DNA of 52,663 nucleotides. Origin: Akkermansia muciniphila. GTDB taxonomy: Bacteria > Verrucomicrobiota > Verrucomicrobiia > Verrucomicrobiales > Akkermansiaceae. The position numbers were made by a program, and so were the translations under genes. The notes under the pieces are model-generated. The model saw only the letters and a program-made list of their open reading frames with translations, ran no database searches and had not been told where the DNA came from. Below, piece by piece: positions 33,024 to 42,967 of the stretch (positions within the stretch are counted from its first letter, which is position 1; each line of letters begins with the position of its first letter). Location of the stretch: positions 1-52,663 of the forward strand of contig CAMDLP010000018.1 in NCBI GenBank assembly GCA_945901795.1, written 5' to 3'.

Positions 33024-35303
33024 GTGATTTCTCGTGAAAGAGTCCTCTTGGATGAAGTCGCGCCGCCGGGGCGGATCGGCTTCGTGGGGGGCTTTGAACC
33101 CCGGCGCTGCGGGATCGCCACTTTCACGCATGACCTGTGCGAGGCGGTGGCGGAGGCGGTTCCGGAGGCGCGGTGTTTCGCCGGGGCGGTGAACGACAGG
33201 GTGGAAGGCTACACCTATCCGCCGCGGGTGCGCTTTGAAATTCTGGAGAGCGATCTGGATTCCTACCGCCGCGCGGCGGATTTCCTGAACTTCAACAACA
33301 CCGAGGTGCTCTGCGTGCAGCACGAGTTCGGCATCTATGGCGGGCCGGCGGGCAGCCATGTGCTGGCCTTGCTCAAGGAGGTGCGGATGCCGGTGGTGAC
33401 GACGCTGCACACGGTGTTGCAGCAGCCCGATCCCGCCCAGCGCAAGGTGATGGAGGATCTGGTGCGCCGTAGCGAGCGGTTGGTGGTGATGGCCCGCAAG
33501 GGCGCGGAAATCTTGCAGGAAACCTACGGCGTGCCCGCCGCGAAGGTGGATGTGATTCCGCATGGGATTCCCGACACTCCCTTCGCGGATCCGGATTTGC
33601 ACAAAGCCCGTTTCGGAGTGGAGGGGTGCAGGGTCTTGCTGACCTTCGGTCTGCTAGGGCCGGGGAAGGGGATCGAGCATGCCATCGGCGCGCTGCCGGA
33701 AATCGTCCGGCGACATCCGGATACGGTCTACCTGGTGCTGGGGGCGACTCATCCGCATCTGGTCGCCCGTGAAGGGGAAAGCTACCGGCTGAATCTGGAG
33801 CGGCTGGCGGAGAATCTCGGGGTCAGGGAGCACGTCGTTTTCTACAACCGCTTCGTGTCGGCCGAAGAGCTCGCCGAGTTCATCGGAGCGACGGATATCT
33901 ATCTGACGCCGTATCTCAACGAGGCGCAGATCACCTCCGGCACGCTGGCACACGTGTTCGGGGCCGGAAACGCGGTCGTCTCCACGCCGTATTGGCACGC
34001 GCGGGAATTGCTGGCGGACGGGCGGGGGATTCTGGTGCCGTTCCGCGATCCGCAGGCCATCGCCGTGGGCGTGTGCGCGTATCTGGACGATCCGGCACTG
34101 CTGGCGCGCACCCGTCAAGAGGCCTATCAACTCGGTCGGGAGACGATCTGGCCGGCGGTGGCGCGGCGTTATCTGGAGTCCTTCCGGCAGGCGCGCACGG
34201 ATCACAAGCTCGCGCCGCGCACCACGGTCGGCGGCTGGAAGCTCGGCCGCCGTTCGTATGATTTGCCGCCGCTGCGGCTCGACCACATCATGCGAATGAG
34301 TGATGGCACCGGAATTTTCCAGCACGCCACCTTCACCGTCCCTAACTTCCACGAGGGCTACTGCACCGATGACAACGCGCGGGCGTTCATCCTTTGTAAT
34401 CTGTTGGACGAGCCCGCTTGTCTCGATCATCTGGCGACAAGCTACCTCGCCTTTCTCGCGGCGGCGCTGGACCATGAGACCGGACGCTTCCGGAATTTCA
34501 TGAGCCACGGGCGGCAGTGGCTCGCAGGCCCGGGCAGCCAGGACAGCCACGGCCGTGCGTTGTGGGCGCTGGGTGTCGGTGCGGGACGCTCGCACAACGA
34601 GGGCCACCGGCGCCTGTGCGCGCAACTGTTTGATCGCGGCCTGGCGGTGGTGGAATCATTCACCGCGCCGCGGGCGTGGGCGTTCTCGCTGTTGGGCATT
34701 CATGATTTTTTGCGGAGCGACGCGGACGATACCAAGGCGAATGCGGCAGGCGAGGTGTTGACCGAAAAGCTGGTGACGCTGTGGCAAAACTGCGCCACCG
34801 AGGTCTGGCCGTGGTTCGAGACCTGCGTGACATACGATAATGCGCGGCTTTCCCAAGCACTGATTCTCAGCGGCAGGGCGGATGCGTTGGGAATCGGCCT
34901 TAAGTCGCTGCGTTGGCTCATCTCGATGCAAACCACACAGGCCGGTCATTTCCGCCCGATCGGCAGTAACGGATTTCATGAGAAAGACGGCGCCCGCGCC
35001 GACTTCGACCAGCAACCGGTGGAATCCAACGCCATGGTGTCCGCGTGCCTGGAAGCGTTCCGCGTCACACAGGATCCGTTTTGGTCGGTCGAGGCGAAGC
35101 GCGCCTTCGAGTGGTTCCTGGGCCGCAATGACCTGGGACTGCCGCTTTACGACTACACCACCGGCGGCTGCGGCGACGGGCTGCATCATGACCGGGTCAA
35201 TGCGAACCAAGGCGCGGAGTCGTCTCTCGCCTTTCATCTATCACTTGCTGAAATGAAGCACGTCGAACCGATTCCCTCACCCCCCACCAGATCCACCCTA
35301 TGA
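33024..35303 (+). CDS. GT4-type glycosyltransferase with C-terminal alpha-toroid domain
   Basis: 759 residues from GTG 33024. Residues about 15-395 form a GT-B fold glycosyltransferase. The acceptor domain has GGFEPRRCGIATFTHDL and QHEFGIYGG. The donor domain has LLTFGLLGPGKGIEHAI (about residue 204) and the EX7E-like region PYLNEAQITSGTLAHVFGAG. Family 4 retaining transferases use nucleotide sugars such as GDP-mannose. From about 410 an all-helical region begins, with HEGYCTDDNARAFI and the helix pairs of an (alpha/alpha)6 toroid. The stop overlaps the GH130 start (ATGA). The pairing suggests synthesis and phosphorolysis of one mannose-containing glycan, which is inference. Confidence 0.85.
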   Translation: MISRERVLLDEVAPPGRIGFVGGFEPRRCGIATFTHDLCEAVAEAVPEARCFAGAVNDRVEGYTYPPRVRFEILESDLDSYRRAADFLNFNNTEVLCVQHEFGIYGGPAGSHVLALLKEVRMPVVTTLHTVLQQPDPAQRKVMEDLVRRSERLVVMARKGAEILQETYGVPAAKVDVIPHGIPDTPFADPDLHKARFGVEGCRVLLTFGLLGPGKGIEHAIGALPEIVRRHPDTVYLVLGATHPHLVAREGESYRLNLERLAENLGVREHVVFYNRFVSAEELAEFIGATDIYLTPYLNEAQITSGTLAHVFGAGNAVVSTPYWHARELLADGRGILVPFRDPQAIAVGVCAYLDDPALLARTRQEAYQLGRETIWPAVARRYLESFRQARTDHKLAPRTTVGGWKLGRRSYDLPPLRLDHIMRMSDGTGIFQHATFTVPNFHEGYCTDDNARAFILCNLLDEPACLDHLATSYLAFLAAALDHETGRFRNFMSHGRQWLAGPGSQDSHGRALWALGVGAGRSHNEGHRRLCAQLFDRGLAVVESFTAPRAWAFSLLGIHDFLRSDADDTKANAAGEVLTEKLVTLWQNCATEVWPWFETCVTYDNARLSQALILSGRADALGIGLKSLRWLISMQTTQAGHFRPIGSNGFHEKDGARADFDQQPVESNAMVSACLEAFRVTQDPFWSVEAKRAFEWFLGRNDLGLPLYDYTTGGCGDGLHHDRVNANQGAESSLAFHLSLAEMKHVEPIPSPPTRSTL

Positions 35304-36763
35304 ACTCCATCCATTTGTGCCGCCACGACATCATGATGCTCCCGGAAAGCACGCGGGTGCTGATCCGTCCGTTTATCCCGTCGAGTGAGGAACGCGTCAC
35401 CGCGATCATCGGCCGCGCGTTGGCCCTGACGGAGGATGAGGTGGTGCGGAAATTGCAAGACGTCCATCACGAGTTCGACTCGCGGCATTATGATATCGAA
35501 GCCTTGCTGTGGAAGCATTATCTGAAAGTGCAGTCCCAAATCTTCACGCAGCGCGAGCTTTCCCGCGCACGCAAACTTTTGATAGGTGCGTATTTCTCTG
35601 GCGAATACTCGCTGGAGTCCGCCGCCTTGTTCAACCCTTCCATCGTGCCTCATCCGGATCAAAGCGATCTGCCGGAAGGGGCGCTGCGTTTTGTCATGAG
35701 CCTGCGGGCGACGGGCGAGGGGCATATCTCTTCCATCGAGTTCCGCTCCGGAGTGATTTCGCCAGACGGCCATATCAGCCTCGATCCGATCTCCCGCTTC
35801 GTGACGCTGCCCGAAATCGTCCCCAATCCCAGCTATCGGAAAAAGAGTTTCATCCACAAGTTTCACGAAATGGGATTCTATAACGATTATGCCAACGCGG
35901 TCATGGAGCCGCTGGCGAACGAGTTCACCCGCAGCGATTTGAACAAGAGCGTGGGCACTGTCCGCCATGAGAACCAGCCGGGCACGGTCGATCTCCAGCG
36001 CACGCTGGAATGCATCCAGTGGCTGGCCGATTCGAATTATGAAATGCGCTTCTGTTCCAAGCTCGGCATGAGCGAGCGGATCATTTTTCCGGTTTCCTCC
36101 AACGAGAGCAATGGCATCGAAGACGCGCGCTTCGTCCGCTTCACCGAAGACGACGGCTCTATCATGTATTACGCCACCTATACCGCGTATAACGGCCGCA
36201 CGATTCTTCCGCAGTTCATCGAGACGCAGGATTTCCTGCACTTCCGCGTGCTAACGCTTAACGGCGGCGCGGTGCAGAACAAGGGCATGGCGCTCTTCCC
36301 GAGACGCATCGATGGTCGCTACGCGATGCTGTCGCGGCAGGATGACGAGAATCTCTTCATCATGTTTTCCGACAATCCCCACTTTTGGAATGACGCGCAA
36401 ATCCTGATGCGTCCCGCCGAAGCCTGGGAATCGGTGAAAGTCGGCAACTGTGGCTCGCCCATCGAAACCGAGGCCGGTTGGCTGGTCATCACCCACGGCG
36501 TCGGACCGATGCGCAAGTATTGCATCGGCGCGGCCCTGCTCGACCTCCACGATCCCACGAAGCTGATAGGGCGGCTTCGCGAACCTCTTCTCTCGGCGGA
36601 GGGCAACGAGCGCGAAGGCTACGTGCCCAACGTGGTCTATAGCTGCGGCTCGCTGCTGCACGACGGGAAAATCATCCTGCCATACGCCATGAGCGACATC
36701 GCCACGGCCATCGTGAGCGTTTCCCTGAATGAAATCCTCGCGGCCTTGACGGCGGGGAAATAG
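35300..36763 (+). CDS. GH130 family glycosidase/phosphorylase
   Basis: 487 residues, coupled to the glycosyltransferase by an ATGA overlap. GIEDARFVRF is the GH130 motif with the catalytic Asp. The blades of a five-bladed propeller are suggested by repeated patterns (MYYATYTAYNG, MFSDNPHFWNDAQIL, TEAGWLVITHGVGPMRKYCI, LPYAMSDIATAIVSV). GH130 enzymes phosphorolyse or hydrolyse beta-mannosides such as beta-1,2-mannobiose or mannosyl-glucose. An N-terminal extension of about 120 helical residues is longer than in the smallest members. It ends 4 bp from the convergent cfa gene. Confidence 0.85.
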   Translation: MNSIHLCRHDIMMLPESTRVLIRPFIPSSEERVTAIIGRALALTEDEVVRKLQDVHHEFDSRHYDIEALLWKHYLKVQSQIFTQRELSRARKLLIGAYFSGEYSLESAALFNPSIVPHPDQSDLPEGALRFVMSLRATGEGHISSIEFRSGVISPDGHISLDPISRFVTLPEIVPNPSYRKKSFIHKFHEMGFYNDYANAVMEPLANEFTRSDLNKSVGTVRHENQPGTVDLQRTLECIQWLADSNYEMRFCSKLGMSERIIFPVSSNESNGIEDARFVRFTEDDGSIMYYATYTAYNGRTILPQFIETQDFLHFRVLTLNGGAVQNKGMALFPRRIDGRYAMLSRQDDENLFIMFSDNPHFWNDAQILMRPAEAWESVKVGNCGSPIETEAGWLVITHGVGPMRKYCIGAALLDLHDPTKLIGRLREPLLSAEGNEREGYVPNVVYSCGSLLHDGKIILPYAMSDIATAIVSVSLNEILAALTAGK

Positions 36764-36767
36764 GATT

Positions 36768-37928
36768 CTATCCGATCCGCGGACAGCCGCCCTGGATGCC
36801 TTGTTTCGAGAGCGTCCACTGCCAGAGCTGCAGGTCGCGCGCGCGGAAGGCTCCGGCGCAGGAGAGCAGGTAATAGCGCCACCGCCGGTGGAAGCGCTCG
36901 CCCAGCGCATCCGCGAAGCGCGACCAGGCGGCCTCGAAATTCGCGTGCCACGCCATGAGGGTTTTGTCGTAGTCCGCCCCGAAGTTGTGAAGATCCTCGG
37001 TGACCAGCAGCCCGTCCATGGCGTCGCTGATGTGACTGATGGCGGGGATCTCGCCATTGGGGAAAATATACTTTTCGATCCATGGGTCGGTGATGCCGCC
37101 ACGTTCGTTCTTGCCGATCGTCTGAAGGAGAAAAACGCCGTCATCCGCCAGACAGCTCCGGACCACCCGCATGAAGGTCCGGTAATTCTTCTTCCCGACA
37201 TGTTCGAACATGCCGATGCTGGCGATCGCGTCGAATTTTCCGTCGATCTCGCGGTAGTCCTGCAAGCGGAACTCAAGCCGCGGATCGGGGTGGCGTTGCC
37301 GGGCGAACGCGGCTTGCTCTTTTGAAACGGTGACGCCGACGCATTCCACGCCGTGGTTTTCGGCCGCGTAAGCCATGAATCCGCCCCAGCCGCAGCCGAT
37401 GTCGAGCACCCGCATGCCGGGCTGGAGACGCAGCTTCTGGCAGATCAACTCCAGCTTGGCCTCCTGCGCCTGGTCCAGCGTGTCCGCGCTTTTCCAGTAG
37501 CCGCAGGTGTAAGCCATGCTCGGGCCGAGCATGGATTGATAGAAATCATTGCCAAGATCGTAGTGTCGCTCGCCGACCTGCCAGGCGCGCTTGGGGTTCT
37601 GGCGGTTGAAGACGCGCTCGCGCAGCACGGGAAGAAGCAGGCTCAGCGGTTTCACCTCCCGATCCAGCTTCGCCCGCAGGATGTGGGCGAAGAAATCGTC
37701 GAGCTGGTCCGCATCCCAGTCGCCGTCCATGTAGGATTCACCCAAGCCGAGGCTGCCGCGCGAGACGACCCGCTCCAGCACGTCCGGCGCATGAAGTTGG
37801 ATGTCCCAGGGGCGGGACCCATTGAGTTGGATGTCGGCCCTGGCTAACAATTTGCCGACCTTTCCGCGGAGGGATGACATACCCGCGGTGGAGGCTAAAT
37901 CGGGCAGCAATGTGATGGTATGGCTCAT
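36768..37928 (-). CDS. cfa: cyclopropane-fatty-acyl-phospholipid synthase
   Basis: 386 residues from ATG 37928 (MSHTITLLPDLAS). The N-terminal lipid-binding part has GLGESYMDGDW and HYDLGNDFYQSMLGPSMAYT. The methyltransferase core has the SAM motif VLDIGCGWGGF, SKEQAAFARQR and IASIGMFEHVG, and the end carries WHANFEAAW. These are the typical Cfa signatures. The enzyme adds a methylene group from SAM to unsaturated acyl chains of membrane phospholipids, often on entry into stationary phase or under acid stress. It converges on the GH130 gene. The 127-bp gap to the next minus-strand gene upstream contains no clear motif. Confidence 0.94.
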   Translation of the reverse strand: MSHTITLLPDLASTAGMSSLRGKVGKLLARADIQLNGSRPWDIQLHAPDVLERVVSRGSLGLGESYMDGDWDADQLDDFFAHILRAKLDREVKPLSLLLPVLRERVFNRQNPKRAWQVGERHYDLGNDFYQSMLGPSMAYTCGYWKSADTLDQAQEAKLELICQKLRLQPGMRVLDIGCGWGGFMAYAAENHGVECVGVTVSKEQAAFARQRHPDPRLEFRLQDYREIDGKFDAIASIGMFEHVGKKNYRTFMRVVRSCLADDGVFLLQTIGKNERGGITDPWIEKYIFPNGEIPAISHISDAMDGLLVTEDLHNFGADYDKTLMAWHANFEAAWSRFADALGERFHRRWRYYLLSCAGAFRARDLQLWQWTLSKQGIQGGCPRIG

Positions 37929-38055
37929 GGCTCTCCACCCCAGGCAGGGTGGATGGGGGGAAATCACTAGCCGTGGACAATCGCATGGATGGTCGCCTTT
38001 TTCAAGAACTCATTGGAATATCACCGGGGCTTCCATCCGGGCCCGAGGCGCCGGA

Positions 38056-41000
38056 CTATTCCAGCGGGTGTTCCTTGAGCAGTTCTTCGGCGATGTAGAA
38101 GCCCTGGCGCGACTTGGTGGCCTCGCGGACGCGGGTGACTTCGGCCGCTTGGACGGCGGTGGCCTTGTTGCCGAAATTGTTGCGCACATAAGTGAGCACT
38201 GCGGCGACCTCGTCATCCTTGAGCATGCCGCCGAAGGGGGTCATCGGGACCAAGCCGTTGTATTTTTTCCCGTTCAGCTCGAAGGGACCCATCAGGCCAT
38301 GGAGCGTGAGCTTGATGAGCCGCTCCGGATCGCCGCCGATCCAGTTGCTGTTAGCCAGCGGCGGGAAGGCCGGGTCGAGGCCCTTGCCGTCCGGCATGTG
38401 GCAGGTGGCGCAGTGGGCGTCGCGGAAATAGATTTCATGACCGGCGACGAATTGTTCCTTCGCGGGACCGGTCAGGTGGGCGGGGACGGGTGGCAGGGGA
38501 TGTTTGTCCTCGGCGATTTCCTGAATGCCTTCGAGGCGGGTCTTGGCGGTGGTGGCGGCGTTTTGATTCCAGACGTCGAGGGGTTGGCTGGAGGCGAGAG
38601 ACACGACTTTCTTGCCGGCCGCGTTGTCCAGCCATGACCCGGCGATGATCGCTTCGAGGCGCACGCGGCCGTGGGGGTCTGCGGCGGCTTTGTCGAGCAG
38701 CGCGGCGTGTTCGGCGACGGCGTGGGTGTTGTAGCGGAGGACCCGCACGGCGGCGGCGCGGACGCGGAAATCCTTGGCTTCGAGAAGCTGGCGGAGCAGC
38801 GGCTCATCGACCTTGTTGAGACCCCAGGTGGTCCAGAGCGCTTCGAGTTGGTGGTGCTCGAGCCGCGGGTCTTTGGGGTCGAGCTTGGCGACCCAGCTCT
38901 TGAGCGCGGGCAGGACTTCCGCGGCCGGGTGGGCGCGGAGTTCCCGGCGGCTGCGGTAGCGCGTGCGGTATTCGGGCAGCTTGAGGTTTTCTAATAAATT
39001 AGTGACCGGTGCCTTCTCGACCTGCGCCGGCGTAACGAGCGGGCGCGACGGATAGGTAATCCGATAGACCCGGCCGTGGACATGGTCGCGCAGGGGGTCG
39101 CGCGCGTTGTGCTGCATGTGGCCGATGAGGGTGTTGTGCCAGTCGATGACATAGAGCGAGCCGTCCGGCGCGAACTCGATGTCCACGGGGCGGAAGTTGC
39201 CGTCGGCGGACTTCAGCAGGTCCTGGCGGAATTCGGTTTTATAACCGGTGCCGTCATCGACGATGGAATGCTGCTTGATGCCGAGGAATCCGATGTTGTT
39301 GCAGAGCAGCATGTCGCCCTGGACCTCATCGGGGAAATGGCGTGAGGAGACGAACTCGAGGCCGGAGGTGGGACGCACGGCGTTGCCCTTGGGCGCTAGG
39401 TCGGGGGAGGAGGGCGCCGCTTTGCCGTAGGTCGGCTTGACGGAGCCGGGGAGCATCCAGTTGATGTCGGGGCCGGAGGTGTGGAGGAAAAAGTCCTGGC
39501 CCCAGTCGTCGAAGGCGATGCCCCAGGGATTCGGGATGTTGAGTTGGGCGGTGCGCTCGAGCTGGCCGCGCTGCGGGCTGTAGCGGAAGAAGCCGCCGTT
39601 CATGCCGCGGACCGGGCCGTAGGCGGATTCCACGTTCGAGTGGAGGAACACACCTTCGCCCATCAGAAACGCGCCGGACGGATCAGCGCAGAAGGCGCTG
39701 ATGGCGTGGTGGGTGTCATGGGTGTCGAAGCCGCTTAACACGATTTCACGGGAGTCGGCGCGGTCGTCGCCATCGATGTCGCGGAGCAGGACGAGGTTGG
39801 GCGCCTGGGAGACATAGACGCCTTCCGGAGCGAATTCGAAACCGATCGGTAGGTGGAGCTTGTCGGCGAAGACGGTTTCCCTGTCGGCGCGGCCGTCGTT
39901 GTTGGTGTCCTCGTAAATGAGGATCTTGTCGTTAGGGAGTGGGTCGCCGGGGCGGTAGGCCGGGTAGGTGGGCATGGTGGCGACCCACAGGCGGCCGCGG
40001 TCGTCGAAGGAAAGCTGCATCGGGTTGGCGAGGTTGGGGAATTCCTTTTCCGAGGCAAACAGTTTCACCTTGTAGCCTTCCGGGACGGTCAGGGATTTTT
40101 CCGCCTCATCGCCGTAGAGGTAGGTCTCGCCGCCGTTTTTCTTGCTGGGAGCGTAGTTGCTGGCGACGGGTGGCAAGGGATGGGTTTTTGAATCGTCGAC
40201 GCTGAGGTTGGTGGTTTTGCCGGAGGCAACGGCGTGGATGAGCTTGTCGCGCAGGACCATCATCTCGCGGGTCTTCTGGACCTCGTCCGGGTAGTTCTGG
40301 GGGCCGAAGGGATTGTAGCGCCCGCCGTGGCTGTGGACGCCGTTGGTGATGTGATAGTCATGCTGCCAGAACCAGTTTTTCTGTTTGACCGCGGCGAGGA
40401 CCTTGGCCGGATCGGCTTTAGAGAGAGGCTCTTGTTTGCCGTAAACGCCGGTGGCGAGCAGTCCGGCGAGCTGCTGATAGCAGGCTTCGTTAGGAATGAA
40501 CCCGCTGGTGGTGAACGGGCCGTCGGCCTTGGTGAAGAGTTCCCGGGTCGGATTGAAGAGGTCGATGAATGTCAGCGAGTGCTTCTTGGCCACGCGCTCC
40601 ATCGCGGCGGTGTAGAGCTTGAGGTTGGCGTTTTCCTTGGAGCCATCGGGCAGATCGCGGCTTTTTGAGAGGTCTTCGTAGGCGATGGGGGAGACGAGCA
40701 CCAGGCGCGGTGCGGCGGTGCCGTTGTAGGCTTTGCTCAAGGTGTGGACGACGAAGGCGTCGAGCTCCGCCTCATAGTTCGCCACGCCCGCCGGTCCGTC
40801 GAAGGATTCGTTATAACCGAAAAAGGCGACGATGGTGTCGGCCTTGAGGTGGGTGAGCCATTGGTCGGGTGTTGAGAAAAACCCATTGCCGCTGTGGGGG
40901 GAGTTTTGCGGTCGGAACTTTTCCGCGCCGGGGAAGGACCACTGTGATTTGCGGGCCGGGTGGGGACGGAAGCCCGGCGTGTCGCCGGGACGTCCCATGT

Positions 41001-42267
41001 TGCGGATCACGAGCTGTTTGTCAGGATAGTGGAGATGGAACTCCGTCTCCAGCCGGCTGTAATAGACATCGCGTTCCGCAAGTCCGTTGCCGATGAACAC
41101 GAGGTTTTCCCCCGTGGCCGGCTGGGCGACGGCCTGGGGGCGGGCTATTGTGGCGGCTGCTGGCTCGGCGTGCGGGGCGTGGCGCTCGGGGTCAGAGTTT
41201 TTTTTTGAGGTGTCCTCGGTTTCAGTCTTTGGCTGCTTGCCGGGAAGTCCGGTGGCGGGGCTCTTGCCGAGTCCGTAGTCGGCGGGCTTGAGATTGAGGT
41301 TCTTGTAGTAGTCCTTTGCTCCGATGGCACTGTAGTCGGTTGGCTTGAATGGATCGATGTAGTCCACATCCGCTTTCTCCGGGACTTTCAAACCGGTGAG
41401 ATGGAGCGAGGCATTGACCATCAGGCGGCGGAGGTTTTCATCGGCGAAGTCGGTGCTGGAGCCGAGCGTCGTGCAAAAGGCCTTGCCCTTGGTTGTGCCG
41501 TTAGGGGTGGTGTATTCGCGGAGCCACGCAAGCGGCATCATCGGGTTGTTTTTCGGGCCTTCCAGGTTCTTCGATGCCGGGTCGAGTGTCTCGGTGACCG
41601 CGCCGCGGAGCAGGATGGTCGCGGCTTTCTGGTCGAGGTTCTTAATGCCGTAAACGTCGGTGGTGGCGAAAATCTCGCCGACGCCCTTGAGGATCTCGTG
41701 TTTGGCATTGGCGGATTCGATCACGCCGCGCGTGCCTTCCACTTTGTGCTCGCCGTGGTGGTTGACCCATTTTTCGCCGAGAATGTTGATGCCGAAATCC
41801 GCCCACTTGAAATCGCCGGTTTTGGCCGGCCCGTTGAAGGCGTGGGTGGCGGTGCGGAAGCCGATGACGGGCTTGCCGGCATTCAGATAGGTGGCGAAGC
41901 GGGCGATCTGCTCATCCGGCAACTGGCGGAAACGGGTGCCGATGATCATCAGGTCGGCGGAGTCGAGCGTCTCGGTGCCGGGAATGTTTTTCTGGAAATT
42001 CGGATCGACGTAGCCGCCGTCCGGGTTGATGGGGAAGAGCACGACGCAGTCGAAGCCGTATTTCTGGCTGAGGATCTTGGCGAGCATCGGGCAGGATTCC
42101 TCGCTGCGGTATTCCTCGTCGCCGGCAACGAGGACGATTTTCTTGCCGTTGGAGGTTCCTGCCTTGGCGGGAAGGCTCAGCCACTCGGCGGCGCTGCCGG
42201 ACGCGCTGCCGAGGATAAGGGCGGCGAGTGACGCGATAAGAGGTTTGGAATGGGCGGTTTTGATCAT
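38056..42267 (-). CDS. giant secreted ThuA-SGNH-PVC dehydrogenase propeller-cytochrome c protein
   Basis: 1,403 residues from ATG 42267, with a signal peptide (PLIASLAALILGSASGSAAE). In order it has a ThuA-like domain (about 40-290; IVLVAGDEEYRSEESCPMLA, PVIGFRTATHAF), a Lys/Glu/Pro-rich linker, and an SGNH-like hydrolase (about 385-620; NMGRPGD, FFGYNES). Then comes the PVC-type membrane-bound dehydrogenase propeller (about 712-1070; GRLWVATMPTYPAY, DIEFAPDGSLYVIDWHN), followed by HEAT-like helices (to about 1230). A C-terminal class I cytochrome c carries CATCH at 1286-1290, with a Met (GLVPMTP) as probable sixth ligand. It is probably periplasmic or cell-surface. It may oxidise sugars or sugar derivatives and pass electrons to its own haem, but the substrate is unknown. 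Confidence 0.88.
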   Translation of the reverse strand: MIKTAHSKPLIASLAALILGSASGSAAEWLSLPAKAGTSNGKKIVLVAGDEEYRSEESCPMLAKILSQKYGFDCVVLFPINPDGGYVDPNFQKNIPGTETLDSADLMIIGTRFRQLPDEQIARFATYLNAGKPVIGFRTATHAFNGPAKTGDFKWADFGINILGEKWVNHHGEHKVEGTRGVIESANAKHEILKGVGEIFATTDVYGIKNLDQKAATILLRGAVTETLDPASKNLEGPKNNPMMPLAWLREYTTPNGTTKGKAFCTTLGSSTDFADENLRRLMVNASLHLTGLKVPEKADVDYIDPFKPTDYSAIGAKDYYKNLNLKPADYGLGKSPATGLPGKQPKTETEDTSKKNSDPERHAPHAEPAAATIARPQAVAQPATGENLVFIGNGLAERDVYYSRLETEFHLHYPDKQLVIRNMGRPGDTPGFRPHPARKSQWSFPGAEKFRPQNSPHSGNGFFSTPDQWLTHLKADTIVAFFGYNESFDGPAGVANYEAELDAFVVHTLSKAYNGTAAPRLVLVSPIAYEDLSKSRDLPDGSKENANLKLYTAAMERVAKKHSLTFIDLFNPTRELFTKADGPFTTSGFIPNEACYQQLAGLLATGVYGKQEPLSKADPAKVLAAVKQKNWFWQHDYHITNGVHSHGGRYNPFGPQNYPDEVQKTREMMVLRDKLIHAVASGKTTNLSVDDSKTHPLPPVASNYAPSKKNGGETYLYGDEAEKSLTVPEGYKVKLFASEKEFPNLANPMQLSFDDRGRLWVATMPTYPAYRPGDPLPNDKILIYEDTNNDGRADRETVFADKLHLPIGFEFAPEGVYVSQAPNLVLLRDIDGDDRADSREIVLSGFDTHDTHHAISAFCADPSGAFLMGEGVFLHSNVESAYGPVRGMNGGFFRYSPQRGQLERTAQLNIPNPWGIAFDDWGQDFFLHTSGPDINWMLPGSVKPTYGKAAPSSPDLAPKGNAVRPTSGLEFVSSRHFPDEVQGDMLLCNNIGFLGIKQHSIVDDGTGYKTEFRQDLLKSADGNFRPVDIEFAPDGSLYVIDWHNTLIGHMQHNARDPLRDHVHGRVYRITYPSRPLVTPAQVEKAPVTNLLENLKLPEYRTRYRSRRELRAHPAAEVLPALKSWVAKLDPKDPRLEHHQLEALWTTWGLNKVDEPLLRQLLEAKDFRVRAAAVRVLRYNTHAVAEHAALLDKAAADPHGRVRLEAIIAGSWLDNAAGKKVVSLASSQPLDVWNQNAATTAKTRLEGIQEIAEDKHPLPPVPAHLTGPAKEQFVAGHEIYFRDAHCATCHMPDGKGLDPAFPPLANSNWIGGDPERLIKLTLHGLMGPFELNGKKYNGLVPMTPFGGMLKDDEVAAVLTYVRNNFGNKATAVQAAEVTRVREATKSRQGFYIAEELLKEHPLE

Positions 42268-42331
42268 AAGACTGCACCGGATACGCGGACCACGGCTGAG
42301 TCTTTCGCCGGTTTCACGTGAAAAATCTGGA

Positions 42332-42967
42332 TCACGGTGAAAGCCGCTCGATTTCCCACGCGCCGTCATCGCGGCGGTAAAGGATGCGGTCGTGCAGGCG
42401 GGCGGGGCCGCCCTGCCAGAACTCGATCATTTGCGGCACCACTCGGTAGCCGCCCCAAAACGAGGGCAGCGGGATCTCGCCGTGGCTGAATTTTTCCTTA
42501 AGTTCCGCCAGTTTCTGCATCAGGAATTTCCGCGAGGTGATGACTTCGCTCTGGTTGGAAACCCACGCGCCGATCTGCGATTCGCGCGGGCGGGAGGCGA
42601 AATATTTCAGCGACTCGGCGGTGCTGATTTTCTCCACCGTGCCCTGGATGATCACCTGCCGCTCCAGCGTGATCCACGGGAAAAGCAGGCTCACGCGCGG
42701 GTTTTGCGCCATTTGTTGCGCCTTGCGGCTGCCGTAGTTGGTGAAGAACACGAAGCCGTCCTGGTCGTAATATTTAAGCAGCACGGTGCGCTGATAGGGC
42801 ATGCCGGTCTCGTCTACGGTGGCGAGCGTCATCGCGTTCGGCTCGTGCAGGCCGAGCTCGGTGGCCTGAGCGAACCACTCGGAGAACTGCGCCACCGGGT
42901 CGGCGTGCATCTCCTCACGCTTCAAGCCACGGTCGGAATATTCTTTGCGGAAATCGGCGAGATCCAT
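42332..42967 (-). CDS. pdxH: pyridoxamine 5'-phosphate oxidase
   Basis: 211 residues from ATG 42967 ([20 protein letters not shown]). Conserved segments are [39 protein letters not shown], the FMN-binding [31 protein letters not shown] and the C-terminal [12 protein letters not shown]. The enzyme uses FMN and oxygen to make pyridoxal 5'-phosphate from the pyridoxamine or pyridoxine phosphates. Its start lies 46 bp inside the end of the tatD gene, so the two are cotranscribed. The frame upstream of 42967 belongs to tatD shadow. Confidence 0.95.
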   Translation of the reverse strand: MDLADFRKEYSDRGLKREEMHADPVAQFSEWFAQATELGLHEPNAMTLATVDETGMPYQRTVLLKYYDQDGFVFFTNYGSRKAQQMAQNPRVSLLFPWITLERQVIIQGTVEKISTAESLKYFASRPRESQIGAWVSNQSEVITSRKFLMQKLAELKEKFSHGEIPLPSFWGGYRVVPQMIEFWQGGPARLHDRILYRRDDGAWEIERLSP

